Below are positions 56,145-64,000 of a stretch of 64,000 nucleotides of DNA, one piece after another. A program made the position numbers and the translations under genes. Under the pieces are notes generated by a model. It worked only from the letters and a program-made list of their open reading frames with translations. It did not search any database and was not told the origin of the DNA. Location of the stretch: assembly GCF_014137995.1 (NCBI RefSeq), contig NZ_JACGWV010000003.1, forward strand, positions 558,001-622,000, in the 5' to 3' direction. This DNA comes from Promicromonospora sukumoe. GTDB lineage: Bacteria; Actinomycetota; Actinomycetes; Actinomycetales; Cellulomonadaceae. Every line of letters begins with the position of its first letter. The stretch's first letter is position 1.

Positions 56145-57773
56145 GTGAGCAGCAAGCGTGCGCCGTCCGCGCCGCCCCAGATCGCAGGGTTCGAGTACAA
56201 GAAGCTGATCGGTTCGGGCGGCTTCTCCGACGTCTTCCTGTACGAGCAGCAGCGCCCCAAGCGTCTGGTCGCCGTCAAGGTGCTCCTCAAGGAGCACGCG
56301 AGCGACGCGCAGCGCGTGGCGTTCGACTCCGAGGCCGACCTGATGGCGATCCTGGGCAACCACCCCTCGATCGTGACGATGTACGAGGCGAGCGTCGCCG
56401 CCGACGGCCGCCCCTTCCTGGCCATGGAGTACTGCTCGCGCCCCAACCTGGGCGCGCGGTACCGGTCGGAGCGCTTCTCGCTGGCCGAGGCCCTGCGCAC
56501 GACGATCCAGATCGCCGGCGCGGTCGAGACCGCCCATCGGCTCGGCATCCTGCACCGCGACCTGAAGCCCGCCAACATCCTGGTGACGCAGTTCGGGCAC
56601 CCGGCGCTGACCGACTTCGGCATCTCGTCGACGGTCGACCAGGCCTCGGCCGCCGAGGGCATGTCGATCCCGTGGTCGCCGCCCGAGTCGTTCGGCGACC
56701 CGCCGGTCGCGGGCAAGACGACGGACGTCTGGGCGCTGGCCGCCACCTGCTACACGCTGCTCGCCGGGCGCACGCCGTTCGAGGTGCCGGGCGGCTCCAA
56801 CACGTCGGCCGACCTGGTGGCGCGGATCGAGCAGGCACCGCTGCCCCCCATCGGGCGCAACGACGTGCCGCCGTCGCTGGAGCAGGTGCTCCGCATCGCG
56901 ATGGCCAAGCACCCGTCGTCGCGGTACCCGTCGGTGCTGGCGTTCGCCCGCGCGCTGCAGCAGGTCCAGGTGGGCCTGGCGCGCGACATGACCCCCATCG
57001 ACCTCCTCGACGAGACCGGTGCGGTCGCGGAGGAGGAAGAGGACGACGACGGCACGCGGCTGAAGAACGTCACGGCGATCGACCCGGGGCAGCTCCCTGC
57101 CCCCGGGACGGCGCCGGGCGGCGGCGCGGGCACCTCGTCGGGCGGCTTCGGGCCGCCCCCGCAGGGCACGTCCGGCTGGGCGCCCCAGGGCGGCACCGCG
57201 ACCGGGGCGCGAACCACCGTGCCCGCCGTCGACCTGCCGGTGGCCTCGCTCGGGTGGAACGCGCCGGCCGTCGAGGAGACGGTCCACCGGACGCGTGCCC
57301 CCGAGGCGCCCGAGGAGTCGCCGGTCGAGGCCGAGCCGGAGAAGTCGTCGCCTTGGGCCACGGTCGCGCTGATCGCCGGCGCGGTGGTCCTGGTGGCCGT
57401 GATCGTCGTGGGCTGGTTCGCGCTGCGGCCCGGCGCGGAGGACCCCGAGGAGCCGGGCCAGACGCAGACGGTCGCGGGCGACCCGCCGCCCGCGCCGGGC
57501 GCGGGCTACGTGCCCCCGGTCCAGGACCTGGCGGGCAAGGCGCAGGGCGACGAGGCGGTCTTCTCCTGGAAGCCCCCAAAAACCCAGGTGGAGGGCGACG
57601 AGTACGGGTACCGTGTCCTGTCGGCCACCGAGGAGAGCCGTTACGAGGCCGCTGTGGGAACCTCCGTGACGGTGGACCGGCTCGAGGGCGAGCGGACGTG
57701 CCTCGAGGTCGTCGTGGTGCGCTCCGGGAAGGCTTCGCAGCAGCCGCAGCAGGCGTGCGTCGAGCTGGGCTGA
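56145..57773 (+). CDS. Transmembrane Ser/Thr protein kinase (PknB-type) with extracellular Fn3-like domain
   Basis: The 542-residue protein has a cytoplasmic kinase domain (about 16-280) with the glycine loop IGSGGFSDVF, K45 (AVKV), the catalytic loop HRDLKPANIL (D139) and DFG (D157). The APE motif reads PPESF. An acidic and Gly/Pro-rich linker follows, then one transmembrane helix (about 403-427) and a short outside domain of about 90 residues with a fibronectin-type pattern (DEAVFSWKPPK ... YGYRVL ... TCLEVVVVR). PASTA repeats are absent, so the signal is not the usual muropeptide one. GTG start with GAAGGAG (56134-56140). It could sense secretion or the giant repeat proteins. Confidence 0.93.
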   Translation: MSSKRAPSAPPQIAGFEYKKLIGSGGFSDVFLYEQQRPKRLVAVKVLLKEHASDAQRVAFDSEADLMAILGNHPSIVTMYEASVAADGRPFLAMEYCSRPNLGARYRSERFSLAEALRTTIQIAGAVETAHRLGILHRDLKPANILVTQFGHPALTDFGISSTVDQASAAEGMSIPWSPPESFGDPPVAGKTTDVWALAATCYTLLAGRTPFEVPGGSNTSADLVARIEQAPLPPIGRNDVPPSLEQVLRIAMAKHPSSRYPSVLAFARALQQVQVGLARDMTPIDLLDETGAVAEEEEDDDGTRLKNVTAIDPGQLPAPGTAPGGGAGTSSGGFGPPPQGTSGWAPQGGTATGARTTVPAVDLPVASLGWNAPAVEETVHRTRAPEAPEESPVEAEPEKSSPWATVALIAGAVVLVAVIVVGWFALRPGAEDPEEPGQTQTVAGDPPPAPGAGYVPPVQDLAGKAQGDEAVFSWKPPKTQVEGDEYGYRVLSATEESRYEAAVGTSVTVDRLEGERTCLEVVVVRSGKASQQPQQACVELG

Positions 57774-57820
57774 CCGACTCCGGCCGACCGGCCGGCCGAC
57801 TGGGGGGAAGAGGGGACGAC

Positions 57821-58519
57821 GTGGGCGATCTCGCGCTGGAGTTCTGTGGCGAGTGGTTCGATCCTGCGCAGGCGGAGGACGGGTTCGACGTGGGCCGCGA
57901 GGGTGACCTCGCGATCGACGACAACCCCTACCTGCACCGACGCTTCCTGCGGCTGACGCAGGAGGACGGGATCTGGTGGCTCGCGAACGTGGGCTCCCTG
58001 ATCTCCGCGACGGTGTGCGACGCGGGCGGCGGCGTGCAGTCGTGGCTTCCGCCCGGCCACCGCCTGCCCATCGTCTTCCCCACCACCTCCATCGTCTTCA
58101 CGGCCGGTCCCACCACCTATGAGCTCACGGCCCAGCTCACGGACGCCCCGTACCACGAGGTGCGCTCCGAGGACCCCGACACCGGCGCCACCACCATCGG
58201 CGCCATCAGCTTCACCACCAGCCAGAAGCAGCTCATCGTGGTGCTCGCCGAGCCCATGCTGCGCCGCGAGGGCACCGGCCTGAGCGAGATCCCGTCCTCC
58301 GCGGACGCGGCACGCCGCCTGGGCTGGGCCACCACCCGGTTCAACCGCAAGCTCGACAACGTCTGCGAGAAGCTCGACCGGATCGGCGTGAAGGGCCTCC
58401 GCGGCGGCCCCGGGCTGCTCGCCACCAACCGGCGCGCGCGGCTCGTCGAGTACGCCGTCGCCTCCCGGCTGGTGACCCCCGCGGACCTCCCACTTCTCGA
58501 CCTGAAGGACGACGCCTGA
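57821..58519 (+). CDS. FHA-like domain protein of the secretion locus
   Basis: The 232-residue soluble protein has an N-terminal half that looks like a divergent FHA domain (DVGREGDLAIDDNPYLHRRF, then WWLANVGS), and a C-terminal half with a helix-rich segment AARRLGWATTRFNRKLDNVC suggestive of a helix-turn-helix or a partner-binding helix pair. Phosphothreonine binding is not certain, as the usual S.xH/NG residues are only partly kept. The GTG at 57821 is chosen for GAAGAGGGGAC just upstream; longer in-frame readings run through the kinase gene and are not credible. It lies one base before the ATPase gene. Confidence 0.75.
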   Translation: MGDLALEFCGEWFDPAQAEDGFDVGREGDLAIDDNPYLHRRFLRLTQEDGIWWLANVGSLISATVCDAGGGVQSWLPPGHRLPIVFPTTSIVFTAGPTTYELTAQLTDAPYHEVRSEDPDTGATTIGAISFTTSQKQLIVVLAEPMLRREGTGLSEIPSSADAARRLGWATTRFNRKLDNVCEKLDRIGVKGLRGGPGLLATNRRARLVEYAVASRLVTPADLPLLDLKDDA

Positions 58520-58520
58520 C

Positions 58521-61500
58521 GTGCGTATCAAGCTGACGCTGAACAGACCCGACGAGTCCGGCGTGAACGTCGCGGTCACCGCCGACGCCACCGCGACGGT
58601 GCGCGACGTGGCCGAGGCCCTCTTCTCGGGCGACCCGACCCGCAACGGTGCGGCCGCCCCCGAGAACCTCACCCTGCAGGTGCTCGCCGACGGGTCGACG
58701 AGCTTCACCGGCGGCCGGGTGCTGACCCCGACGAACGACCTGGTCCAGGCGGGCCTGCGGTCCGGCTCGGTGGTCTCCATCGTGCGCGTCTCCGAGCAGT
58801 TCGTGAACCCGGGGCAGGACCGCGGCACCGCCGTCGCGCAGCTCCGCGTCCTGGACGGGCCCGACGCCGGGCGCGACTTCCCGCTGCCGGTCGGCACGTC
58901 CTACATCGGCCGTGACCGGGGCATGGACATCCGCCTCCAGGACGGCCAGGTGTCCAAGCGGCACGCCCGCGTGGTCGTGGGCGAGTCCATCGAGGTGCAC
59001 GACCTGGCCTCCGCGAACGGCCTGGTCATGGGCGGCAAGCGGATGACGCGCGCCGTGCTGACGTCGTCGGACACCGTGACGCTCGGTGAGACCACCCTGT
59101 CCGTGGTGGCCCTGCACCGGTCCACGAGCCTGGCGCCGACCAGCCCGGTCGTCGAGTTCAACCGGTCCCCGCGGGTCGTCACGCGCTTCGGCGAGATCAA
59201 GATCAAGGCGCCCAAGCCGCCCCGGCCGCCGCAGCCGCAGCGCCTGCCCTGGCTCATGATGCTCGCGCCGATGGCGATGGGCGCGGTGATGTACTCGTTC
59301 ACGCGCAACCCGATCTCGCTGCTGTTCATGTTCATGAGCCCGGTGATGATGCTCGGGATGTGGATGGACCGGAAGATCTACGGCAAGAAGCAGTTCAAGG
59401 AGGCCTCCGAGCAGTTCGAGCAGGCCGTCGTCGCCACGTCGGAGCGCATCGACCGCACGCACGCCGTCGAGCGGGCCGTGCGGCTCGCGGAGCTGCCGTC
59501 GCTCGCCGAGTCGCTCGACGCGGTGCGCCGCCTGGGCGGCCTCATGTGGACCCACCGCCCCGAGCACCGCGGCTTCCTCACGGTGCGGTTCGGGCTCGGC
59601 TCGGGTCCCGCCCGCACGATCTTCGACGAGCCGCGCGAGAACGACGCCATCCCCGAGCACTGGCAGCGCGTGCTGGACCTCCAGGAGCAGTGCCTCACCA
59701 TCCACGACGTCCCGATGGGCGCGGGGTTCCGCTACGGCGGCAACGCCGGCATCGCCGGGCCGAGCGGCGTGGTCGAGCCGGTCGGCCGGTCCGTCCTGCT
59801 GCAGCTCGTCACGCTTCACTCGCCCGCGGAGCTCGTCGTCACGGCCCTCACGTCCGCGCGCTCGCGGGCGGACTGGGAGTGGCTCGAGTGGCTGCCCCAC
59901 ACCGGCTCCCCGCACAGCCCGCTCGGCGCGTCGGACCACCTGGCCGACGACCCGGCGTCCGGCGCCTCCCTGCTGACCCGGCTCGAGGAGCTCGTCGAGG
60001 CCCGCGGCGTCAGCCTCGACGGCCCCGCGCCGCTGGTGGGCGAGCTCGACTCCGAGAAGGACCGCAAGGACGCGCCGCCCAAGCCGGTGCTGCCGTCCGT
60101 CGTCGTGCTGATCGAGGACGACGCCCCGGTCGAGCGGGCGCGTCTCGTCCGCCTGGTCGAGCACGGGGCCGCCGCAGGCGTCCACGTGGTCTGGATCGCC
60201 CCGACCGTCGAGCAGCTCCCCGCCGCCTGCCGCACCTTCGTGCTGCTGGACCCGAACTCCAGCGACAACGGCGCGATGACGGGCGAGGTGCACTACGGGC
60301 AGCTCGCCTACCCGGTGCGCTGCGACGTCGCGGACCTCAACACCGCGCGCGAGGTGGCCCGCATCCTGTCGCCGGTGATCGACATCGGCGCGCCCACCGA
60401 CGACGAGTCCGACCTGCCGCGCGCGGTCTCCTACCTGGCCCTGGCCGGCACCGAGCTCGGCAAGGACTCCAGCGGCGTGATCGAGCGGTGGCGGGAGAAC
60501 CTCTCCCTCACGCCGCGCGACGGCTCGCCGCCGGTGCGGCGCAAGACGCCCACCAACCTGCGGGCGCTGATCGGGCACGACGGCGTGGAGCCGTTCCACC
60601 TGGACCTGCGCACCCAGGGCCCGCACGCCCTCGTGGGCGGGACCACCGGTGCCGGAAAGTCGGAGTTCCTGCAGTCCTGGGTGCTCGGCATGGCGGCCGC
60701 GCACAGCCCCGACCGCGTGACCTTCCTGTTCGTGGACTACAAGGGTGGCGCGGCGTTCGCCGACTGCGTCAACCTGCCGCACACCGTCGGCCTGGTGACG
60801 GACCTGTCGCCGCACCTGGTGCGGCGCGCGCTGTCCTCGCTGCGCGCGGAGCTGCACTACCGCGAGCACCTGCTGAACCGGAAGAAGGCCAAGGACCTGG
60901 CGTCCCTGGAGCGCACGGGTGACCCCGAGGCGCCGCCGAGCCTGATCATCGTGGTCGACGAGTTCGCGGCCCTGGTCGGCGAGGTCCCGGAGTTCGTGGA
61001 CGGCGTCGTCGACGTCGCCCAGCGTGGCCGGTCGCTCGGCCTGCACCTCATCCTCGCGACGCAGCGCCCCGCCGGCGTCATCAAGGACAACCTCCGCGCC
61101 AACACGAACCTGCGCATCGCCCTGCGCATGGCCGACGAGCACGACTCCAAGGACGTGCTCGGCGACGAGATGGCGGCACACTTCTCGCCGTCGATCCCGG
61201 GCCGTGGCGCCGCGAAGACCGGCCCCGGCCGGCTCACCACGTTCCAGACCGGCTACGCCGGTGGCTGGACCACGGACGAGCCCGAACGTTCCTCGCTCGA
61301 CATCGAGGAGATGGACTTCGGCACCGGACGGCGCTGGGAGCTCCCGGCCCCCGAGGTGATCGAGGAGCACGACCCGGGCCCCAACGACATCGCGCGCGTG
61401 GTCAGCACGATCCGCCGCGCGGCCGGCGAGGCGGGCGTGCCCACGCCCCGCAAGCCGTGGCTGCCCGAGCTCGCGCCCACGTACGACCTGGCCCTGCTGC

Positions 61501-62996
61501 CCAACCGGCGCACGGACTCCCAGCTCGTGCTCGGCGTGCTGGACAACCCGCCGCAGCAGACCCAGCCGACCGTGCACTACGAGCCCGACAGCGACGGCAA
61601 CCTCGCGATCTACGGCACCGGTGGTACGGGCAAGAGCACCACGCTGCGCACCATCGCGGTGTCCGCGGGCCTGACGCACCGCGGCGGCCCCGTGCAGGTC
61701 TACGGCATCGACTGCGGCTCCGGCGGTCTGTCGATGCTGGAGAACCTGCCCCACGTGGGCGCCGTCATCGCCGGCGACGACGAGGAGCGCGTGGGCCGCC
61801 TCCTGCGCCGTCTGCGCGACACGCTGGACCAGCGGGCCGACCGCTACGCCGCCGTCCGCGCCTCGACCATCGAGGAGTACCGCCGCCTGGCGAACAAGCC
61901 CGACGAGCCGCGCATCATCGTGCTCGTCGACGGCATCGGCGCGTTCCGCGAGGCCTACGAGAACATCACCGCCCGCGGGTTCTCGATCTTCGGCACCTTC
62001 ACGCAGCTCGCGACCGACGGCCGCCCCGTCGGCATCCACCTGGTCATGAGCGGCGACCGCGCCGTCTCCGTGCCCCCGTCGCTGGCCTCCACGGTGCAGA
62101 AGCGCATCGTGCACCGGATGGCGAAGGAGGACGACTACGTGATGCTGAACGTGCCGAAGGACGTCCTGACCCCGGCGTCCGCGCCGGGCCGGGCCATCAT
62201 GTACGGCCAGGAGGCGCAGATCGCCGTGCTCGGCGGCGACTCCAACGGTGCCGTGCAGTCGCGCGAGCTCGCCCGCCTGGAGCAGACCATGCGCTCGGTC
62301 GGCGGGGTGCCCCAGGCCCCCGGCGTCGACCGCCTGCCGGACACGTTCACGCTGGAGCAGCTGCCCCAGCGGACGACGGACCTGGCGACGATCGGTCTGC
62401 GGGACCTGGACATCGCGCCGATCGGCCTGCCCATGCGTGGCCCGCTCATGCTCGCGGGCCCGCCCGGCTCGGGTCGGACGACGGCGTTCGTGACGCTGGC
62501 GACCGCCCTGCGCCGGGCCGGCGGCACCCGGCTGGTGTACCTCTCCTCGCGGCGGTCCAGCCTGTCGGCGCTGGACCTCTGGGACATGACGGCGTCGAGC
62601 CCCGAGGACGTCGTGGAGCTGCTCAAGGAGCTCACCACGGTCCTCGAGAGCGACCGGGCCACCCCGGGCACGCTCACCGTGATGATCGAGAACTACACCG
62701 AGATGACGGGCACGCCCGCCGAGAAGCCGCTGGAGGCCTTCGTCAAGCTCGCGTCCCGCAAGGACCAGCTCGTCATCGGCGAGTCGGAGTCCTCCACCTG
62801 GAGCAAGGCGTTCACGCTCGCAGGCCCGTTCAAGTCGGGCCGCAACGGCCTGCTCCTGACGCCGGGCGACACCGACGGCGACACGCTCATGAACACCCCG
62901 CTCGGCCGCATCCGCCGCAAGGACTTCCCGCCGGGCCGCGGGTTCCTCGTGACGGCCGGCCGGGCCACCAAGATCCACGTCGCCCTGCCGGGGTGA
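58521..62996 (+). CDS. EccC/EssC-like type VII secretion ATPase (ubiquitin-like, FHA, three FtsK/SpoIIIE domains)
   Basis: The 1,491-residue protein begins with a ubiquitin-like region (about 1-90), followed by an FHA domain (about 127-195; GRDRGMDIR, SKRHARV), two transmembrane helices (about 243-285) and three FtsK/SpoIIIE ATPase domains. Domain 1 is intact: Walker A GGTTGAGKSEF (K713) and Walker B IIVVDEFAAL (D813-E814). Domain 2 keeps Walker A GTGGTGKSTTL (K1038) but has D1137-G in place of DE. Domain 3 has GPPGSGRTTAF with R1319 instead of lysine. This is the motor of type VII secretion and should move the WXG100 proteins coded just downstream. The FHA at the N-terminus is as in Firmicute EssC, not mycobacterial EccC. 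Confidence 0.93.
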   Translation: MRIKLTLNRPDESGVNVAVTADATATVRDVAEALFSGDPTRNGAAAPENLTLQVLADGSTSFTGGRVLTPTNDLVQAGLRSGSVVSIVRVSEQFVNPGQDRGTAVAQLRVLDGPDAGRDFPLPVGTSYIGRDRGMDIRLQDGQVSKRHARVVVGESIEVHDLASANGLVMGGKRMTRAVLTSSDTVTLGETTLSVVALHRSTSLAPTSPVVEFNRSPRVVTRFGEIKIKAPKPPRPPQPQRLPWLMMLAPMAMGAVMYSFTRNPISLLFMFMSPVMMLGMWMDRKIYGKKQFKEASEQFEQAVVATSERIDRTHAVERAVRLAELPSLAESLDAVRRLGGLMWTHRPEHRGFLTVRFGLGSGPARTIFDEPRENDAIPEHWQRVLDLQEQCLTIHDVPMGAGFRYGGNAGIAGPSGVVEPVGRSVLLQLVTLHSPAELVVTALTSARSRADWEWLEWLPHTGSPHSPLGASDHLADDPASGASLLTRLEELVEARGVSLDGPAPLVGELDSEKDRKDAPPKPVLPSVVVLIEDDAPVERARLVRLVEHGAAAGVHVVWIAPTVEQLPAACRTFVLLDPNSSDNGAMTGEVHYGQLAYPVRCDVADLNTAREVARILSPVIDIGAPTDDESDLPRAVSYLALAGTELGKDSSGVIERWRENLSLTPRDGSPPVRRKTPTNLRALIGHDGVEPFHLDLRTQGPHALVGGTTGAGKSEFLQSWVLGMAAAHSPDRVTFLFVDYKGGAAFADCVNLPHTVGLVTDLSPHLVRRALSSLRAELHYREHLLNRKKAKDLASLERTGDPEAPPSLIIVVDEFAALVGEVPEFVDGVVDVAQRGRSLGLHLILATQRPAGVIKDNLRANTNLRIALRMADEHDSKDVLGDEMAAHFSPSIPGRGAAKTGPGRLTTFQTGYAGGWTTDEPERSSLDIEEMDFGTGRRWELPAPEVIEEHDPGPNDIARVVSTIRRAAGEAGVPTPRKPWLPELAPTYDLALLPNRRTDSQLVLGVLDNPPQQTQPTVHYEPDSDGNLAIYGTGGTGKSTTLRTIAVSAGLTHRGGPVQVYGIDCGSGGLSMLENLPHVGAVIAGDDEERVGRLLRRLRDTLDQRADRYAAVRASTIEEYRRLANKPDEPRIIVLVDGIGAFREAYENITARGFSIFGTFTQLATDGRPVGIHLVMSGDRAVSVPPSLASTVQKRIVHRMAKEDDYVMLNVPKDVLTPASAPGRAIMYGQEAQIAVLGGDSNGAVQSRELARLEQTMRSVGGVPQAPGVDRLPDTFTLEQLPQRTTDLATIGLRDLDIAPIGLPMRGPLMLAGPPGSGRTTAFVTLATALRRAGGTRLVYLSSRRSSLSALDLWDMTASSPEDVVELLKELTTVLESDRATPGTLTVMIENYTEMTGTPAEKPLEAFVKLASRKDQLVIGESESSTWSKAFTLAGPFKSGRNGLLLTPGDTDGDTLMNTPLGRIRRKDFPPGRGFLVTAGRATKIHVALPG

Positions 62997-63002
62997 CGGG
63001 GG

Positions 63003-63020
63003 ATGGGGAGTCCTCCCCAT
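63003..63020 (+). terminator. Small hairpin after the secretion ATPase gene
   Basis: ATGGGGAG (63003-63010) and CTCCCCAT (63013-63020) pair around a 2-base loop, seven bases after the stop. Such a tight stem is weak as a terminator. It may partly separate the ATPase message from the WXG100 genes, which are usually expressed more strongly. Confidence 0.3.
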
Positions 63021-63108
63021 TCCACCGCGTCACGGGCCATGGAATAGTTCGTGACGTCGCAGAAACGGAGGTTGTCCGCGAGGGCAGCCACAGGAAAAGG
63101 AGCTTGAC

Positions 63109-63393
63109 ATGGTCGCAGAGGGTGGCAACGTTTTCGGTCTTGATGTCGAGGCAGTCCGGAGCCTCGCCAACACGCTCCGTACCCAGGCCGAGGGCGTCCG
63201 TCAGGTCGTGACGACGATCACGAGCCAGATGTCCCAGACCCAGTGGAACGGTCAGGACGCCGTGCAGTTCCAGGAGGAGTGGGACGGCACCCACGCCGCC
63301 AAGCTCAACGAGATCGCCGCGGCGCTCGAGACCTACGGCACCACGGCGGACAACAACGCCAACATGCAGGACGAGACCTCGAGCGCGTACTGA
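63109..63393 (+). CDS. WXG100-family (ESAT-6-like) secreted protein
   Basis: The 94-residue protein is an all-helical hairpin of standard WXG100 length with the W46-N-G48 turn (TQWNGQDAVQFQEEW) in the middle. Helix 1 begins FGLDVEAVRSLANTL and helix 2 ends LETYGTTADNNANMQDE. There is no signal peptide, as expected for type VII substrates. A strong AAAGGAG ribosome binding site precedes the ATG. It probably pairs with itself or with the WXG100 head of the next protein and is exported by the upstream ATPase. A stem-loop follows it. Confidence 0.93.
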   Translation: MVAEGGNVFGLDVEAVRSLANTLRTQAEGVRQVVTTITSQMSQTQWNGQDAVQFQEEWDGTHAAKLNEIAAALETYGTTADNNANMQDETSSAY

Positions 63394-63441
63394 TCGAGCT
63401 CGAGCCTCTTCCGGAGGCCAGGCCCCGGACCGGGGCCGGTA

Positions 63442-63480
63442 TCAAGGGGTGCGGGACCGACTACGGCCCGCACCCCTTGA
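63442..63480 (+). terminator. Stem-loop between the two WXG100 genes
   Basis: Perfect 14-base arms (63442-63455 and 63467-63480) enclose an 11-base loop; just upstream GGCCCCGG/CCGGGGCC-type symmetry (63421-63437) adds a second small stem. It lies 48 bases after the WXG100 stop and ends in CTTGACTTCG without a long U-tract. It could set different expression levels for the two genes. Confidence 0.55.
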
Positions 63481-63560
63481 CTTCGTAACGACGTAAGCAG
63501 TTCCAGCGGTACCCATGCGAAACCACTGCGCCGTCACCGGCGGGACGTGAGGAGAACCAA

Positions 63561-64000
63561 GTGAGCGGGGGAATGGTCGGCGCCGACATCGAGGCGCTGC
63601 GTCTGCTTGCGGACAAGTTCGACGAGGGCAGCGACAAGCTGGAGACCATCGTCACCACCGTCGAGTCGGCCGTGCCGCAGGCGGACGGCTGGAGCGGCCC
63701 GGACGCCGAGGGCTTCCGCCAGGAGTGGTCCGGCAGCCACCTCGTGCGGCTCCGGGAGACGGCCGTCGCGCTGAGCGAGGTGGCCGGCAAGGTGCGCTCC
63801 AACGCCGACGCGCAGGAGGAGACGTCGAACGACTACACCGGCGTCCCGGGCGGCGGCGGTCCCGGCGGCACCGACGTCGCTGGTGCGTCCAACCGGCCGG
63901 GCAGCGTCTGGGACGTCTTCGAGACCGGCAAGGGCCTGGTCGACTTCGGGCTGGCCGGCTGGGCCAACTTCAAGTACGGCCGCAACCTGCTCAACCTGTC
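63561..64000 (+). CDS. WXG100-headed longer protein, truncated by the window end (partial)
   Basis: The visible 146 codons start with GTG after a GAGGAGA ribosome binding site. Residues 1-95 form a WXG100 helical hairpin with W44-S-G46 (DGWSGPDAEGFRQEW) and the end NADAQEETSNDY. A Gly/Pro-rich linker (GVPGGGGPGGT) follows, then a new region GSVWDVFETGKGLVDFGLAG that continues beyond the window. The layout is that of a type VII effector or of a secretion-linked protein with a WXG100 targeting head. The C-terminal function cannot be told. Confidence 0.85.
   Translation, partial: MSGGMVGADIEALRLLADKFDEGSDKLETIVTTVESAVPQADGWSGPDAEGFRQEWSGSHLVRLRETAVALSEVAGKVRSNADAQEETSNDYTGVPGGGGPGGTDVAGASNRPGSVWDVFETGKGLVDFGLAGWANFKYGRNLLNL

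Overview
The window is very GC-rich, has dense ATGA/GTGA gene overlaps, frequent GTG starts and leaderless promoters, and encodes menaquinone (not ubiquinone) synthesis, a full 14-subunit complex I and WXG100 proteins. This points to an actinobacterium. A member of the order Micrococcales close to Cellulomonas or the Promicromonosporaceae is my inference from gene content and style, not from a database match.

Bases 1 to about 16,900 hold accessory and menaquinone genes. In order: the tail of an unrecognised gene, a degenerate ABC exporter half, menB (minus), an MNT-HEPN toxin-antitoxin pair under a large palindrome (minus), menC-menD, a membrane-anchored HtrA-type protease, a GNAT acetyltransferase, a TetR regulator divergent from a DUF6230-DUF6114 pair, menF (minus), menG, and a geranylgeranyl-reductase-family flavoprotein. 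Bases 16,865 to 33,318 are a complete, tightly overlapping nuoABCDEFGHIJKLMN operon. A polyprenyl diphosphate synthase gene overlaps the end of nuoN. The operon is therefore flanked by an isoprenoid reductase and a prenyl chain synthase, both of which probably act on the quinone side chain that complex I reduces.

Bases 34,564 to the window end form a signalling-rich type VII-secretion-like locus. Two tandem paralogous giant membrane-anchored proteins (about 2,000 residues, many Ig/cadherin-like repeats plus fibronectin type III domains) are followed by a MoxR ATPase, a DUF58 protein, a transglutaminase-fold membrane protein without its catalytic cysteine, a zinc-ribbon/RDD/FHA protein, a PP2C phosphatase, an FHA protein, a Ser/Thr kinase, an FHA-like protein, an EccC/EssC-like triple-ATPase with ubiquitin-like and FHA domains, a WXG100 protein, and the start of a longer WXG100-headed protein. 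No EccB, EccD, EccE or mycosin gene is seen in the window.

The most interesting non-coding signals are a dispersed palindrome family. Two copies sit between convergent genes, and two are read through in frame inside nuoE and nuoN, giving both proteins almost the same extra peptide. There is also a perfect loopless 50-bp palindrome after menD, a mirror-symmetric operator/start region at the toxin-antitoxin module, a TANNNT-type -10 hexamer 6 to 7 bases before the start codon of at least six genes, and a 16-codon micro-ORF joining the reductase gene to nuoA.
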